Source: Oasisia sp. SBJ-2009 (Eukaryota > Annelida > Polychaeta > Sabellida > Siboglinidae). Taken from it: 64,000 nucleotides of DNA. The stretch is from contig OZ024856.1 of the NCBI GenBank assembly GCA_964017155.1, positions 46,246,610-46,310,609 of the forward strand. Reading direction: 5' to 3'. Under the pieces are notes generated by a model, which saw only the letters and a list, made by a program, of their open reading frames with translations, was not told the origin of the DNA and searched no databases. Position numbers and translations under genes: made by a program. This document shows, in pieces, positions 44,021 to 58,855 of the stretch (position 1 is the first letter of the stretch; every line of letters begins with the position of its first letter).

Positions 44021-44330
44021 ACTGCCGCAGTAACTCAGTGACTAGTGCATCCGATTCTCAATCTAGTGGTTTGAATCCTGGACTATTGTGTCGAAACGTG
44101 GGCAAGTTTGTTCACTCTGAGTTGCTTGAGTTTACTCAGCTGTTTAAACGAGTACCTGGCTAGAGGCTTTGGTGGATATTTTCATACGAACCACAATTGC
44201 ATACTAATGTCAGCATGGCTGAATTCTTCCTAGAGAACTCAAGATGGTTTTCAATTGGACAGATCTGGATAAAAGTGTAAAGTGCTCTGAGCAGTACTAA
44301 GCTCTAGATATGGGCTATATAAGAACCTTA
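44021..44330 (+). mobile_element. Diverged SINE, full structure
   Basis: The head actgccgcagtaactcagtg has a decayed A box. A B-box-like ggtttgaatcc lies near 44069. The central domain (cgagtacctggctagaggc) and tail (gggctatataagaacctta) follow. Same family as 13706-14034 but older. Confidence 0.75.
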
Positions 44331-45833
44331 GAACCACTGTTGGGTTCTAGTAACACTATTGTCATGTTCATACATGACTGATAACACCAGTTCACATCGG
44401 ATTATCAACACCACTGATGGATTCACACAGGACTGATATCATAACACCACTCTTGGTTTCTGGTAGCACTGATGGGAAAGCTGGCAGGTCCCCAAGCTCC
44501 GTACCAGAGAGATGCTCAGCCTGAGCTTCCTGTATTGATCAGCGACAGACTGAATGCATAAGCAACCCTCCACGGAGGCGTTTGCTTTGTGGTTGACACC
44601 GTCAAAAAGGATTGGTTGATTACTGTGACAGCAACTTGTGGGTGAAGTGTTGAGGGTACAACCACTCATACTGGGTCCATCACACAAACAGCATGTAGAG
44701 TGGGTCCAGCTCTCTTATTCATTTGACTGCAGTTACACCAGGATGTAACTTAATCAAGGTTTCTTGTTCTTTCTACCACACACCAGGATGTAAATGTAAT
44801 TACTACTTAACTGAGCTATTATCACCGAAAAAATATTGCCACATTTGTTATCATAATAAGTCACTTCCAGATGGCAATAAATAAAAAAAATCACTTCACC
44901 CCATATTCACAGTTCATTTACAAATCCAAACGGCAAATTCTGAAGTATTCACCACAGTGAATTTAACAACAATTATTACATTTTTGTATACTTTTCTTTT
45001 AATGTCAACAATGCATTACTGTCAGTCAGTTTATAATAATAATTTAGTACATGAGAAAGTAATAATAATATGAAAAATTACACTTCATCCTGACTGATAA
45101 GATCAGTGGCTATGTATGGCAGCTTTTACAGTTTTGCTGCATTCACAGCATATTTGTTTCTTAATTTAGTTTAGTGTAATTACTTAACACAGAACTGCTA
45201 CAAATCTATTTGTGTAGGTGCCACACTTTACTAGATTCTATTTATATGGGAAATGGCTAGTTGGCTACTACTAAGTACTGTGTGTGGTCTGTGATTGCAT
45301 AAAGAGAAACACTGCCAAGTCCAGCAGCTAGTTGACCGGTCCACTATCAACTTGTACTCTGGCTGAGTCACAATCAAAGGCTGATCAGGAGTAGTCAGTG
45401 GACACTTATTACATCGCCAAAATCTTGGTAAACAGCTGACCAAAAGGGCCATATCACTATAACATCAACAGAGCAAAAAATGTCCCCAAGAATGGCATAT
45501 GTATATGTATGACTCGTCCAATAATAAAATCATTAAGTAGTCCAAAACTCCACGTACATAAAAAAAAACAGGCCCACAGGAAAGATCATAGGTTCATAAG
45601 TCACATTTGCTGTTACGTAATGCATAACACAACCGTATATGACACACTTGCTGAACCTAAACTCTACCACATCTTTGAAGTATCCCAGGCATTATCCCAT
45701 GCACTAAGTCTACGGAGAGCCCATTCCATTGCAAATACAGTTATTATGACTTTACGCACGTGTTGCATAACAACCCACCCTGCACTTGAGGCCCCTCCAG
45801 ACAGGCGGGACTAGACGGTAGGAATAAATAAAC

Positions 45834-46620
45834 GTGATGAATAGAAGCGCAGGATGTATCAATCCCACACTTGTCTTACGTTGGTGCAGATGGGCATTTC
45901 TGGCCGACCCGAACAGCTGTCTGTCAATGGCAGCCCCCCTCACTCAGACAGTGTTCCACCGGATCAATTGGCACTGTCAGAAGCACGTCTATTTTTGTAC
46001 GCCTTATGTTTCTTTTTAGGCAGCGTTCTCAGTCTCACTTTGAACACTTCCCACTGACAGTCATCAGAACGTTGAGGCCGTGTCAAGCCGCCATTCACAG
46101 ACTGCCGTTCGACCGTGCCGGTCTGTTTGTAATAGTGTGTGAACTACCTTAATCGCCAGCCAGAATCAAATTATGCACATATGTACACGTTCCGCTAAGA
46201 CGTGTACACAGATGCTTAGCCAGATAAGATTTTCATCAGATCAGCGGCGGCCGAGTGGTGAACCGCCCGCGCGTGTACACACACACACATGCATGTATGC
46301 AGCAGCATTGCTCATAGACACCACACGACGGGCACATGTGAATTCTGATTCCTGTAACCTCGCTATGTCAGCCTACGTACCTAGCACCATCAAAGTGTGT
46401 GTATTCCCTGCAGGGAACGATTCCTGGGTTGCTGTCCCTTGGCGCTCGCTTGCTCGGCGGCGGAAGGAATCCTACAGAGCCAGCCAGCGAGACAAGTACA
46501 GGCACACGCAACTTTCATAATAGCTTCACTTCTAAAAAGGTATCCAGTGGGCGGCCTGGCTGACAGACTGCGAGGGAGGGACGGACTACCGTGCTCCCTC
46601 TAATAAACACGCTGGGTGGC
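45834..46620. other. GC-richer island, possible promoter or exon-bearing region
   Basis: This stretch has more CpG and GC than the surrounding 20 kb (for example cagcggcggccgagtggtg near 46242 and gctcgcttgctcggcggcgg near 46450). A plus-strand acceptor-like ttggtgcag at 45889 precedes a codon-like stretch (GRPEQLSVNGSPPHSDSVPP). No donor or homology clinches it. It could be the promoter of the RhoGEF (minus strand) or the 5' part of an unknown plus-strand gene. Confidence 0.3.
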
Positions 46621-49600
46621 AGTACAGCCAGACAGGCACCCGCCAATAGCACATGTCACATGACAATAATCAAACGCTGGCATCATACATGGCGATATAT
46701 AATTACACATAACAGTAAGAGAGACGTGTGATAACACCCGAGCCAGATAAACAGTCAATCTCCATCGACAAATGTTTTACAATTTTAAGAATTTGCATTT
46801 ATGCTAATCACCTCCCCATCGGCTGATGCCAAAACAGCATAATTACGTTTACATTTACACGTGAACTTATCACCTCTGACACATACCGACACAAACTGCC
46901 AGTCCCTATTTTGGGGAAACCTATACATAGATTTTTACAATGTTTTTTTATCTTGTTGACATGTCATCCTATACAGGTGGTTCTATCTCAGAACCAATCC
47001 TGTCTCTTGTGTATTCCCACTTGACAGTAGCCCAATGGCCTGACAACACACGCAAAACAGTTGTAGAGATAATTAGCAATGACATTCAGTGTTCTAAAAA
47101 TAACTTGTCTCCAGGGAATGTTAACTCCTAATGGCACATTTCGACCTATCCAAAGAGGTGGTAGAATTCTCAAAATGGCTGTTTACAATCATTGCACAAC
47201 TACATGCTTTCATGAAACACAAATTAATGTGTTAATGTTGTACAGTAAATTGCAACAGACATGGAATCTATCTATGAAATCAAGCATGTTTTCCTCCCTA
47301 TTTCAAACTTTCTGTCTCTATATTCTGTGATGCTAGTGACACAATGAAAGGCACCATTGTGCTGGTTTGGTGTAAACAAGAATCCGATCCACTTTTTGAC
47401 AACTAACCCTAATCAGTAATATCTGCCCACAAACACCGGCTGTTCTAATTTTAGCTCTCAAAATATCACAAGGGGTTGGCTAAAATGGAGTTACAAAAAT
47501 TGTTCAAAACTTACATTATCTAGCATAGATATTGAAAATTACAAACTTTAAACTCTCTTTTTGTTAGTGAAGAGCATTATTTATTTTGTTATAGAAATGT
47601 GTATCTTTATGTTTTAATAAAAACAATGTTTCCCAAAGTAGCCAGGAGCCAGGTATTTCATCATACTGAAGCATTCATTTGGTGTCTTCTGGACAATAAA
47701 TAAATCCTTTTAGAACAAGCGCTTCAAAGAGGCGACGTACTAGAAATTATGCCATATTTTTTTTAAGACTGCTATTTGACTTTCCATGAATAGGACATCA
47801 AAATGGGTCTACTATGTTCCTAATGGAAAAAAATCCAGTAACGATTTAGTATACCGAGTATCTGGGCTTTAAATCAGCGCAGGCCTTTGATGTGCCAAGT
47901 GGAGCTAAGAATGTGATAACATCACCATCAGCAGTTGCCAGGAGTGTCCACACGTCCATCCATCTGTGCAGCAGGCAGCTGCCAGGGTTACTTGGAAATC
48001 TGTCTGACCACACCATCAGGTCTATGGACCACACTCGTACTACACACCAGCACAGGAATCTCACTCATCCCCGGAATCCAAAAGTCAGAGAAAATAAAGC
48101 TAACTAAACAAACTCACCAACCTGCAACCTAGATACGTCTGAGTTGTTAGCTATCAAGTGAGTGGTTTCTTCTAAAGCCCGACTCTCTTACACTATAAGC
48201 CAGTGACATGGACTTGTTCGTGAATGGCACAGACACACTGATACAGGGTCATATGTACCCTGCACCATAGGAGCTAGTGTAACAATACATCAAGCTATCA
48301 ATGCATCAAAACACCCGATGTGCCAGTGCGATGTTATCTGTAATAAATTAGATAGTTATCTTTGATAATCTACAATGACACATTGATAGTATTGACTACG
48401 GCCACAACCTATCAGCTGTGCTACCAGTGTCACTGAAGTACTGCTCATAAACATGCTGCTTTTAAACAATTTTTTTATTTTACTTATGTATTGATATACT
48501 CACTGATCAGTGCAGCATCAATAATGTATTCCACGTGCCAAGCTCTACTTTTTCTAGATGCCAACTAGTTCTCCTTCTTGGATCATTAACCTCAGATCTG
48601 CGAATAGGTAACATAGTTTAAAATTCACAAAAGCATTACGTTGAGTTATATCTACTTATGCATATGTTTGTTTCTCACGCATGTAAGCAATGGATGAATT
48701 GGATGGTGCAGTACAACTTCTAAGGCAACATTTTAGATATATTATTCACAAAGGTCACCTTTATGCAATGGTATTATACTTTATGAGTAGTATATGGTGT
48801 AGTATATGGTAATGTGGGCACATGTACAGGCCACACAGACTTGCAGTTATTCACCAATACAGCATGCTCAGTTGCTCAACGTCTTATAAGTACTGAAGTG
48901 CTTGAGTCATAGAAGTGACGTAGTGATGTGTCTGGTGTCTCCAGGGGTGCAAAGAGGGTGTCTTACTCATCCATCCATGTAACTGGTCATGAAGGAAATA
49001 TTTAAGAAAAATGTACGAACGAGGGAGACATGGGTCTAAATACACTACTGAACTAATCTCTGAGTACATCATGCTCAACGACCGACTAATAAGATTGCAA
49101 CAGAATGTACTAATACTGTTTTTTTTATCTTGCAAATATTCTAAACGGTACTTTTTGTAAATAAAATAAATTGCATGATCAAATTGAATGTTTAAATTAT
49201 TGGGTCATGCGAAAAAAACATATTGTGACATTTATTCATAAGCACTGAGTAACAGGTTAACATTTTATACTATAATATTAATAATAATTATAATTCCATA
49301 TTATAATATTCATATTAATTCCAATTATAATTTGTGCGTTCATATTGTTGGAGACGTTTTTGTAAAATATTCTGGTTGATAGTTGTTTTGTAAATCATTA
49401 ATTCTTGTACTGACTGTTACTCATTATGCAATACATGCTAAGAATAAAATGAATGTATCTGTATCTGTTGCATGCTCAAGAAATATCTTAGTCATTGTCT
49501 ATCTGCGAAACAATGTTATACAACAATATGACGAATGTGCACTAAATGTTTCATATGTGGCTAATAACTTATCCTGTTACAAAAGCATCTATGACTCCCA

Positions 49601-52600
49601 TGTGCTTACTGCAGATAATACAAATATATAGTTTTGCATTCATAACATTACGTTGTGGTATCCACTATCATGGTACAATGACATTTCAGCATATTAATAA
49701 TATATTATATATATTCTTCCATATAATATACAAAATTACATAAATTGCATTAAGGATTGTCATTGGCAGCATTATTAGTGGTGGATGTATAAGCTCTTTG
49801 CCAGAAAACATGTTACTGATTTAGGAAATACACATTTGCCGACATATCTGTTGCATCATAAAATGCAACAAAATATAATTATGTAAAAGCTCAAGATAAA
49901 CATGTATTTTGTAACTATGACATTACAAGGAGAAAGACAAAATATTACTCTGCAACAAGAAACCCCACTTACTGATAGATCGATACAACAATGATACGTA
50001 CGAAATTAAACATACTGCCTATGTTAATTTCAACTCACACTTTATCATGCCACCTTATACAAGTTTCATAGATTAAATGAATGCGTTCGTACCCAGATTT
50101 CTATGTTATGTGTCTATTTCCGACACCCAATTCCCTCACTCGACCTTGATGAAGTGCCGTGCCACAGTGAAGGATGTGCCTCCACATCCGGAGCTCTCCC
50201 TGCATCCTCCGTGCTTTTTCCATCACGCAATAGCTCGCATTGACTGGTTTCGATTTTCCAACATGAAACATTGGGCAACCCATCCATGTAGATCCATTCC
50301 CATTAGTAATGCCCATCTGGAAATCTTCCCAGCAATAATTCCTTCCCAACTGCCTGGGAATTAGAGCAGTAACCGCCACAACTCGAAGGAGGAAATCAAT
50401 GCCTGTAGATTCTCTATTGCACAATACAACGTCCTCCATTTATTTACTTACCAACTTCATTGGAGTATGGCTTCAAATTAGACTCATCATTAAAGTGCTG
50501 TTTTCCCTGATTAGTGCACCAACTTGCTGTTAATGAAGAGCAGCCCAGAGAATCCATTGCTGCTAATTATGCAGTGACAGTCAGAGCTTAATAAACAACA
50601 ACATAAATCATCGTCTCAAGAGAGGCTTGGTAATGGCAGCTGCAAAAAACAGGTTGCAGATGTTTTCCCCGAGAGAAATCACTTAGAAGTCTTGCCAGGG
50701 TAGTGCATGAATTCAAAGGCACTTTACAATGTAAAACTCAAACTTGTCAATTTGAAATTAATGTTCCAACAGTTTGTATGCTGTGTGCATGCAATGTCTT
50801 GCATTCCTGCATGTGTAATGGTTTATTATATTACGATACATTCTAACAGCAGCCAAATTAAGCTTGTATCCACTTCAAACCCTGTTTAACTGTTTTTTTG
50901 AAACAGTGTAAACCTGTCATTACAATTGCAGTACTGTGAATTGCAATGCAGCTGATACAAATCTTGTATAACTGTAACGGACCTGTGTATTTGTAACTAT
51001 GTAGTGGCACAACCCTATACTGTATGTACACTGTATACAGCTCTAGATTGAGATTCTAGACCCTGGAACAGGACTGAGGCATTTGGGATTTAACACAAAG
51101 GAACTGTACTATACAGGCCTCACACACATGGAACCTACAACTTCCTCTGTCCTCCTTCTCAGTCCCATTTGTCTATGAAAAACTATCAAAACTATCAAAA
51201 ACAATCTCACATATTGTCGCAAGAATTAACATTAGTGCTGATACATAATAAATTGGTGATTTTGTAGTCACTATTTACTGTTCTCGTACATGTACATGGA
51301 CCCTGAGGCACCATGATAGAACAGTGATCATATTCATAAACTAGTTGTATTAATTGTGAAAGTCTTCTGAAGTGGTCTGTACTTTGCCTGATTCAGGTAC
51401 ATGAACACTACATAAGCAAAACAATAACTGATAGGTTCCATCCAGAAAAAGGTGATCACCATCAATTTAAACAATGTCACATATAGCTCTACAGTCATAA
51501 TAAATTATATTAACTCTAATGTATATTTGTAAACAGTGCCACACATAACTATGATTAGTTCATCTCCATTATTCTAACCTTAAAAAGGGGCATCAATCCA
51601 CAATCTCAACTTGCACAATTCTTTAATCATACCATTCAAATCTCCACATAAATTGTAAACCTCAAAGATTTGTCACCGGAAATCCATTTCACTCACAGAG
51701 ACAAGCTCAATTTTCTAGGTGATAAAACTGAATGCCATTGGTCCCCTGCCTAGGTCTTGATCAGATAACACTGTCATTACTGTAAGGTGGGGGTCAGGTC
51801 TGAGGCCTCTCTGTGTTGATCAACACAGGTGATCTGTCACGGCCCAGTGGCCACTTTCAATTTCACCGCAGGTATGGTGTTACACAAAGCACTCTTTGAT
51901 GAGTGTTGACAGGTGACTGCTCTCAGGTAGAAATCATCTTTCAACAGGAGTGTTTGGCCAACACATCCACATCCTGCCTCTAGAAACCTTTGTCAACCGC
52001 ATTCTGGCAGAAATAGTTCATGTTTTCAATTCAAAGTAGTATTCCAAGTAACAAATCATAATCCTGGATCTCTGTGGAAGAGTCAGATGGGATAATAAAT
52101 GATCTACAAGAGATACTTTGAAACTCAATCAATCCTATACGATTTGGAGGAACATCTGCTGCACATTGGATTAAAAAATGATGGTATGACGCAAGTAACT
52201 ATCGTTCATTTCTTTGACAGATTAACCTATGCTGTTCAAAAAATGATTTTACGGTCTCACATTCTAAATAACATTCTAAATCATCTCTTTAAACTGAGTA
52301 TTCCTACTGTCATCATAAATGCAGACTGAGAGTTAGCCATGCAAGTAAGCGGCAGATGTCCAACTGGTGCATGCGAGATCCGATTCAGTCTAGACTGCCC
52401 ACATAATACATTGTTAGTAAAGTTAGATCACCGTAACATCAGAGACACACCCGCAGATGAAATCACAGCTTCATTCTGCGAGGTCCAACAGTTACATTTA
52501 GTAAATTGATTACTTTCTGTAACTGTCCTAGTTACAACAGCATAGCAGAAAGGTTGGGCCCTGTTACATAGCCCAACGTGAACAGCAATCACTCACTCAT

Positions 52601-53516
52601 TCTGTCCGACATGTTTTCTCCCTCCACACAAGTAGAGACATTCTGCTGTGTTCCCAGACATGACTCCTACATACCTCCCTGTCACTGTCTGTTACTCCAG
52701 TCACCACCTCGGCATCTTACAGACACACCATTTGTAATAACAACAATAATAAGAAGAAAACACTCATATAATCATAACTTAGAATTCTATATAAAACTAT
52801 ATATATTATAGGAAAAAATACTAAGCTTAATTTCTTATTAGTCTAAGAGGTTGACTGTGAAAAATTATTCAAATGAAAAATTATTCAAATACATTTAGCA
52901 TAATTAAATGTTAAAAGTGAAAGGTGTAAAGGTGAACATGTTATTATTAAATAAATAAAATATTAAATAAAAATATACTATTAAAAAATTAATTTTATTT
53001 TTAATTACGGCAGGCTATTTATTATATCTGTAGTAACTACATGATCTTAGTTTTATGTTAAACATTTTAACATCGGTACCTTTATCATATTTAACTTTTA
53101 TTGTAATTTCTCATATTATTATAACGACTCTGAAAACTGCCAGTCAAGTGTGATAAATTAGCATAAGCAAGAGGAAGATATAGACAGATGTGTACCTAGC
53201 CACTAGCAAGTGTTCACATCAAGTCCTTTACACGGTCTGTGCTATAAATAGTGTTTGTATCTATAATAAATACAAATGGTGGTGCATCAACAACACCACC
53301 ACACAAGCTCAACGAGATGAGATAGGTGGGTCAAGATTATAAATGACATCAATCTAATAAGCAGGGATGCAGAACAGGAAATGGTACGAGAGAGATAAAG
53401 AACTGGGATGGGAGGTAATTGAGGGTATTGCAGGTGAGAGGGATGGGCCGATGTGAGGCGACTGTGTTAGGATGAAAGATGGAGAGGGGTAAAGAATGAT
53501 CAGGATGAAGGGTTTG

Positions 53517-53706
53517 ATAAGGAGAAGGAGGAGGAGGAGGAGGAGGAGGAGGAGGAGGAGGAGGAGGAGGAGGAGGAGGAGGAGGAGGAGGAGGAGGAGG
53601 AGGAGGCGGAGGAGGAAGAGGAGGAGAAGGAGAAGGAGAAGGAGAAGGAGAAGGAGGAGGAGGAGGAGGAGGAGGAGGAGGAGGAGAAGGAGAAGGAGAA
53701 GGAGAA
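53517..53706. repeat. (GGA)n / (GAA)n trinucleotide array
   Basis: About 63 purine-only triplets, GGA blocks alternating with GGAGAA blocks. The poly-Arg frame across it is spurious. Confidence 0.97.
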
Positions 53707-56205
53707 TATTTAACTATACGAAGGTGAACATCTCCCCCTCAATGATTTATAGTTCAAACTGGACAAATGTCCCTGACTACCTCATCCTTAGTGTTCTATG
53801 GTAATGGTTTATAATCATGTGCTTCTTTGAAGACAAAATAACTCGCTTCATGTCAACTATTCACAACCAAAAAATTCAAAATAAAACAAATATTCATTAA
53901 ATTGTGTGATAAGTCACAAACTTTTACGAGTTTTCCTAATGACAACCTAAATCTAAATGGACACTTGACATTTTGACAACAAACAGAACAATGAGAGTGA
54001 CATCAGGTGCCAGACGCCGGAAAGTCGATAATGATATTCAAACTGCACTGCCTGAAGCCTATTATTATAATCCATCTTCCTGAATTGCTAAGAACTTGAA
54101 ACATTTTGTAAATGGCACAGATGTGAAAAAGTTGTTTTCTACATGTTTTTGTGCACTATGTGTGTGTTTACTTGTGGATACCATGTACATATTATGCTGG
54201 TTTAATTCAAATGATAAATTTAATAAAATATGCATTTGACAACAGTTGTCGAACAATCAAGTGAAGTCCAACATAGCAATAAGCATTATAAGGGTTGTGT
54301 GAAGTACTACTCAATATTGTACTGATCTAATAACCAACTAACATATATATCAGTAACAATACAGTTCAAAGGACGATAGATTACGTTTCCAACATGCCAT
54401 GAAAGATGACTAAGGAGAAAATCGATAGGTGTTTATCTGAAACTCAGTGATGATCACATTATGGGATTATGGAATATGCCTAGAGTGAGATCATTGGGAG
54501 CCTGCATGTTGTAAATGACATCACTGCTTCAATGCCAAGAAGTGGGCAGTCTGGCCTGTCTTAGGGGTTCTGTCAAAACTAGATAATAGAAAATGTAACT
54601 TTTCTGTATAATATATAGACCCGTAAGTCACATTTTATACTGTTTTATATGATAACATTTTCAAGGAGTTCCCTACTTGTTTATTGTTATTTAGTTACAC
54701 TGACACAATTATTTATGTTATTGCCTTACTGGACATAATAGTTGTTGATCCCCCCCCCCATCTGATGAATTCGGGATGAAGCCGACACTGGTACTTAGTT
54801 TCCCTTTCCCACTCTCCGTCCCTCTTGTTCTTCCCTGCCTTCCCACTTGGATCTGACATCTCGGTATATCCCTTAATGCCATGTTGAATCATAGCCCAGA
54901 AATATGTCCAAGAATGGTTATGTATCTTCATTTATCCACACAATAAATTATTCAACTACCGGGAGACCTTAGTAATAGATTGGGAACCACCAACGCTCAT
55001 TTATTAACCAATTTGTTAAATTCTAGGTTTTGAGAAATCAAGACGTTTTACAAATCCCTCAGCCTCCCTTGAATCCAGGGACCCTTCCCAACAGTGGCCT
55101 GGTTTCAAGCCTCGTACAGCCTATTCCATCTCTTCCGTTCCCCTCTCTGGCTGACCTTTCCCAGCATTTCACACAATTCCCTTAATAGAACACAGCTTCT
55201 TAACACAGGGCGAGTAAATTGCCTGGAATTCCTGCTTGACAAGCGAGACAGTCACAAGGCACGAACGCAATGCACTGGCTGTCTGTGTGTCCATGGAAAA
55301 CAGCACTCGGAGGCCACACTCGCATCCCCAGACATAACATTGGACATTCCATGCAATTGTTCCCAAGATTTGTTATTGGGATAGGCCAGTGTTTTACTGG
55401 TACCTACATGACATGCGAATGAAATGCTGGTGATCTTGAGGGCGTACCCCCTGTTTCTAGGGTACCGCAGGGGTCTCACCCCTGCAGGGCACAGCTGACT
55501 TTCTGTTTAATGAAACATGGTCCATAAACAGCCCCGTAAAAATGTGAGGAGCTCGGCCCATTAATTTGGACTCCCACATTTAAACAATGAACAAGTTATC
55601 AACTCTGACTTAAAAATAAATTGATACCAATTTTATTATGGGGATGGATATTTAATCAATTTGGTCAATTCATAAATAAAATGTTCTTCTGCCTGCGTGA
55701 CAATGCAATAATAGCCATGTGTAACGCACACAAACAGCATAACGATCAAATAAAGGAAATGCTGAGTTGCGCGCTTGTTCTATTGTTGACCGAGATGACC
55801 ACGACACGCCATAATAATGAATCACCATAACAATAACTGCAATGGCAATCCCCCTGCTGACAGTTCTATCTACAGTGAGATGGAGAGATGAACGACAAAA
55901 GGCCAGGAGCAGTGTGACGTACTGCATGGGGCCCGCATGGGGGCCAATAACAGGAAGACCTCCTGGGTACAAACACCACACACACACACACGGTTTCTAG
56001 GCAAACACTGGGGGGTGCTACACCAGTCATTTCCGGGAGAATAAATTAAACAACTTGAGATTTTTACATTTTACAGTATAGATATTTGAATGAGATTTTA
56101 TTAGTAAAATTTAAGCAAATATAATAATTATAATCTGCTTAACATAATTACATCTTCACCCCTGATCCCAATAGGGTGGGGTTCCTCGCACTTTGTCTCT
56201 TCTCT

Positions 56206-56338
56206 CATCTTGATCAGTCTCAATAATACTGAGACTCATCAAGATCATGACAGCTACCAGTATATTATACTGGTAGTTACCAGTATAAGTACCATGACAG
56301 CTACCATGGCAGTAAACCATACTGGTAGCTGTCATGAT
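56206..56338. repeat. Cluster of inverted repeats
   Basis: The first hairpin, atcttgatcagtctca / tgagactcatcaagat, has one mismatch. It is followed by 19-bp perfect arms at 56244-56262 and 56320-56338 (atcatgacagctaccagta and its complement), with a smaller taccagtata hairpin inside. Confidence 0.85.
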
Positions 56339-58711
56339 ATTCTGTCATATTCTCCTGCACTGCCCTTGGGAGATCTCCAAAGTAAGATTATCTATAGCTT
56401 AGGTCTGCTCAAAATTAGTTTTTATGAATAATATTTCAGATTCAGATACTATTGAAAATACCTACTACTTTACCAAATGGAACTGAATGGTATTCAGTGG
56501 TATTTAATGGTATACCACTGGCTCTTTTTGTAAGGGACTGTACATCTAGTTACTGTACATATTAGGCCTACATTCAGAGCTGTGTCTGTGTGTTAAGCCA
56601 GGAGTCTGGGCCACCTATGTGGCTGCTGGTTACATGCACACCACTGGACTGATTGGGCCAAGGTGGACACATCAATACCACGTCCATTTGATACGGTCAG
56701 TAGAAATATGGAGGCTTAAATCAACAAAGACCAGGTTATGTATACAAACACACACCTGGCTTGCATATGTGGCGTCATAACATCACCTTCGCAGAAGGAA
56801 CGAAATTGTGCATGAAATTACTTACACTAATAACACCATACAACAAAAGGGTGCTGTGCGGTAATTCACAAAGTCATGCATCAAATTTAATTTCTTAATT
56901 CACTTTCACAGTCCATGGACCAGCAGTTCGTATTGTTCCCCTCCAGTTCTTTCATGACAATTACACTATAATTAGTTTACACATGAGAGCACATTCAGTG
57001 TTAAGTTGGGGTGATATATGGTGGCCCATGTTCACATTAGGTTGCTTTACCTCTCAAGATCCTCCCGAAATTTGATTTATTCTGCTCGTTTTCTTTCAGA
57101 TTCATTTTGCTGAAAATCGAACCTCCTAGCATTGATCGCACGGTCATCTGTGCAAACATGTTATTCAGCCATGTTATTTACTTTTCCTGAAATCATCAGA
57201 TAAACTTTTAATAAAAGTGCTATGACTTAATCTGGTAATCATTCTGGAAAAATAAGCAGTCACCATCCACTTCTATTTATGTCAATATTATGATTGCAGT
57301 TTTGCAAATTTAAGATCAAATGATTAGTAAATTGTTTTGATTCCAACACAGATACCTATTTTTAATTTAAACTGACCACCACAATGTCTGAATATATATT
57401 CAGTACAGTGTACCATCTTTCCCCAGTCTCCTATCCTGCTTATATCTTACTGTATACATCTGAGACACTGCTTGTTGACTCTGAGACTGACCGATCCTTA
57501 TGTTTTTATGCACCTCTGAGCTAGGTTTCCAAGAATTTAGGTGTAATTACATTATTAATTAATTAACAGTTGCCTCTTTCAATTCCACTTGGTGCCTCTC
57601 CCAACTTCCTGCTACAGATTGGGTTAGCTTTCCTAGTTCCTGCTTCCCTCGATTCAACAAATGTAATTCCCTCCTACATTGGGCAGGAACTGCAAGGCCT
57701 ATAACAGGAACTGCAATGCCACGGGTATTGCCTATACACAACTAGGTCGGAGGAATACACAACTGGTCTCACACAGCCGTGCTCCTTATTACAGCGTCAA
57801 TCTTCTACACAATGTTACCATTCCTTTACACAAAGTCAGTCATCACTCCCCACCTTAGGGGCCTGTATTTAATTTATGGGTTATCAGCCAACTGCGTCAA
57901 TGACTCAGATTTAAATACAGAGAAACAATAATTTCCCCAGGTGATATGGAAAAGCTTGAATGATATCAGCTGGCCTATTTAACCACTTTCGATATGCCTT
58001 CTGACTCTAAGCAATCAACTTCGGAAATTATTAATTTAAAATAAAAATTCAATATCATTAAATATTTATTATTTACTCTAAATGTATTTTTTTCATTATT
58101 TCCATTTATGTAAATTACTGTTTTATCTCTACAGTGTGAATATCCTTCTTTCACATAAAGCCACACTTTAAATGGTCCATACACATAACATTTTCTCCGA
58201 TCATGTTAGACCTAGATAGCTGATTCTGACTTCTGACAAAGTTATGCCCTGACAAATTACAGCATAACATGGATACTGGAAGTCTAGTTAAGACCATTGT
58301 TTAATTATGGCCTACAGCAGACAACAGGTGTTGGGAAAGAAATTCTTATTATGTTGAAACAATGAAATTACTGCAGCCTGTTGACAGTCCAGAAAATCTT
58401 GTTGACACACCAGAAATATTTGCTTTACCTTTGCCACCTTACCTTAACACATGCGTAAATGTTAAGAAATGACAGCCTGTGAATGAACCATATTGACTGG
58501 ATGAATGAAACTAATCAAGAACTAGCTGTGGTGATGTGTTACTTAGAAAGTTAATGAATATTTACTGTATGTGGTGAGCAGAAAATCAGCAATGCTTTTG
58601 GGTAAAATAATTTATGGGCCTTATATTAGAAACTAGTTTCTTTGAGTTTATAATACTTCGCATGACAATTATGAAGCTACTCTCTCTATGTAATGTAACT
58701 AAAAAAAGTAA

Positions 58712-58855
58712 AGGCAAATTCTTACATAGCACAGTATCCAATCCTCAGGACTGTTCAAAGTGCTTTACACTTACCTTCGCTGACAAACCTGTTCACTTAG
58801 AACCATCTCGGCTTCTCTGGGAACTAGACATAGCTGGGGGGTACTATGCTTAGTT
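58712..58855 (-). mobile_element. SINE 3' half, minus orientation
   Basis: Reading left to right, agcacagtatccaatcctca and caaagtgctttacacttacc are the reverse complement of the SINE 3' end (ggactggatactgcgctat, gtaaagcgctttg). The remainder to about 58855 matches the central part weakly. Confidence 0.7.

Noticed and set aside
47840..48110. Coding exon on either strand (71-72-codon frames)
   Set aside because: Frames on both strands are similar in length. No convincing splice sites or recognisable protein.
53496..53804. Poly-Arg protein
   Set aside because: GGA/GAA trinucleotide array.
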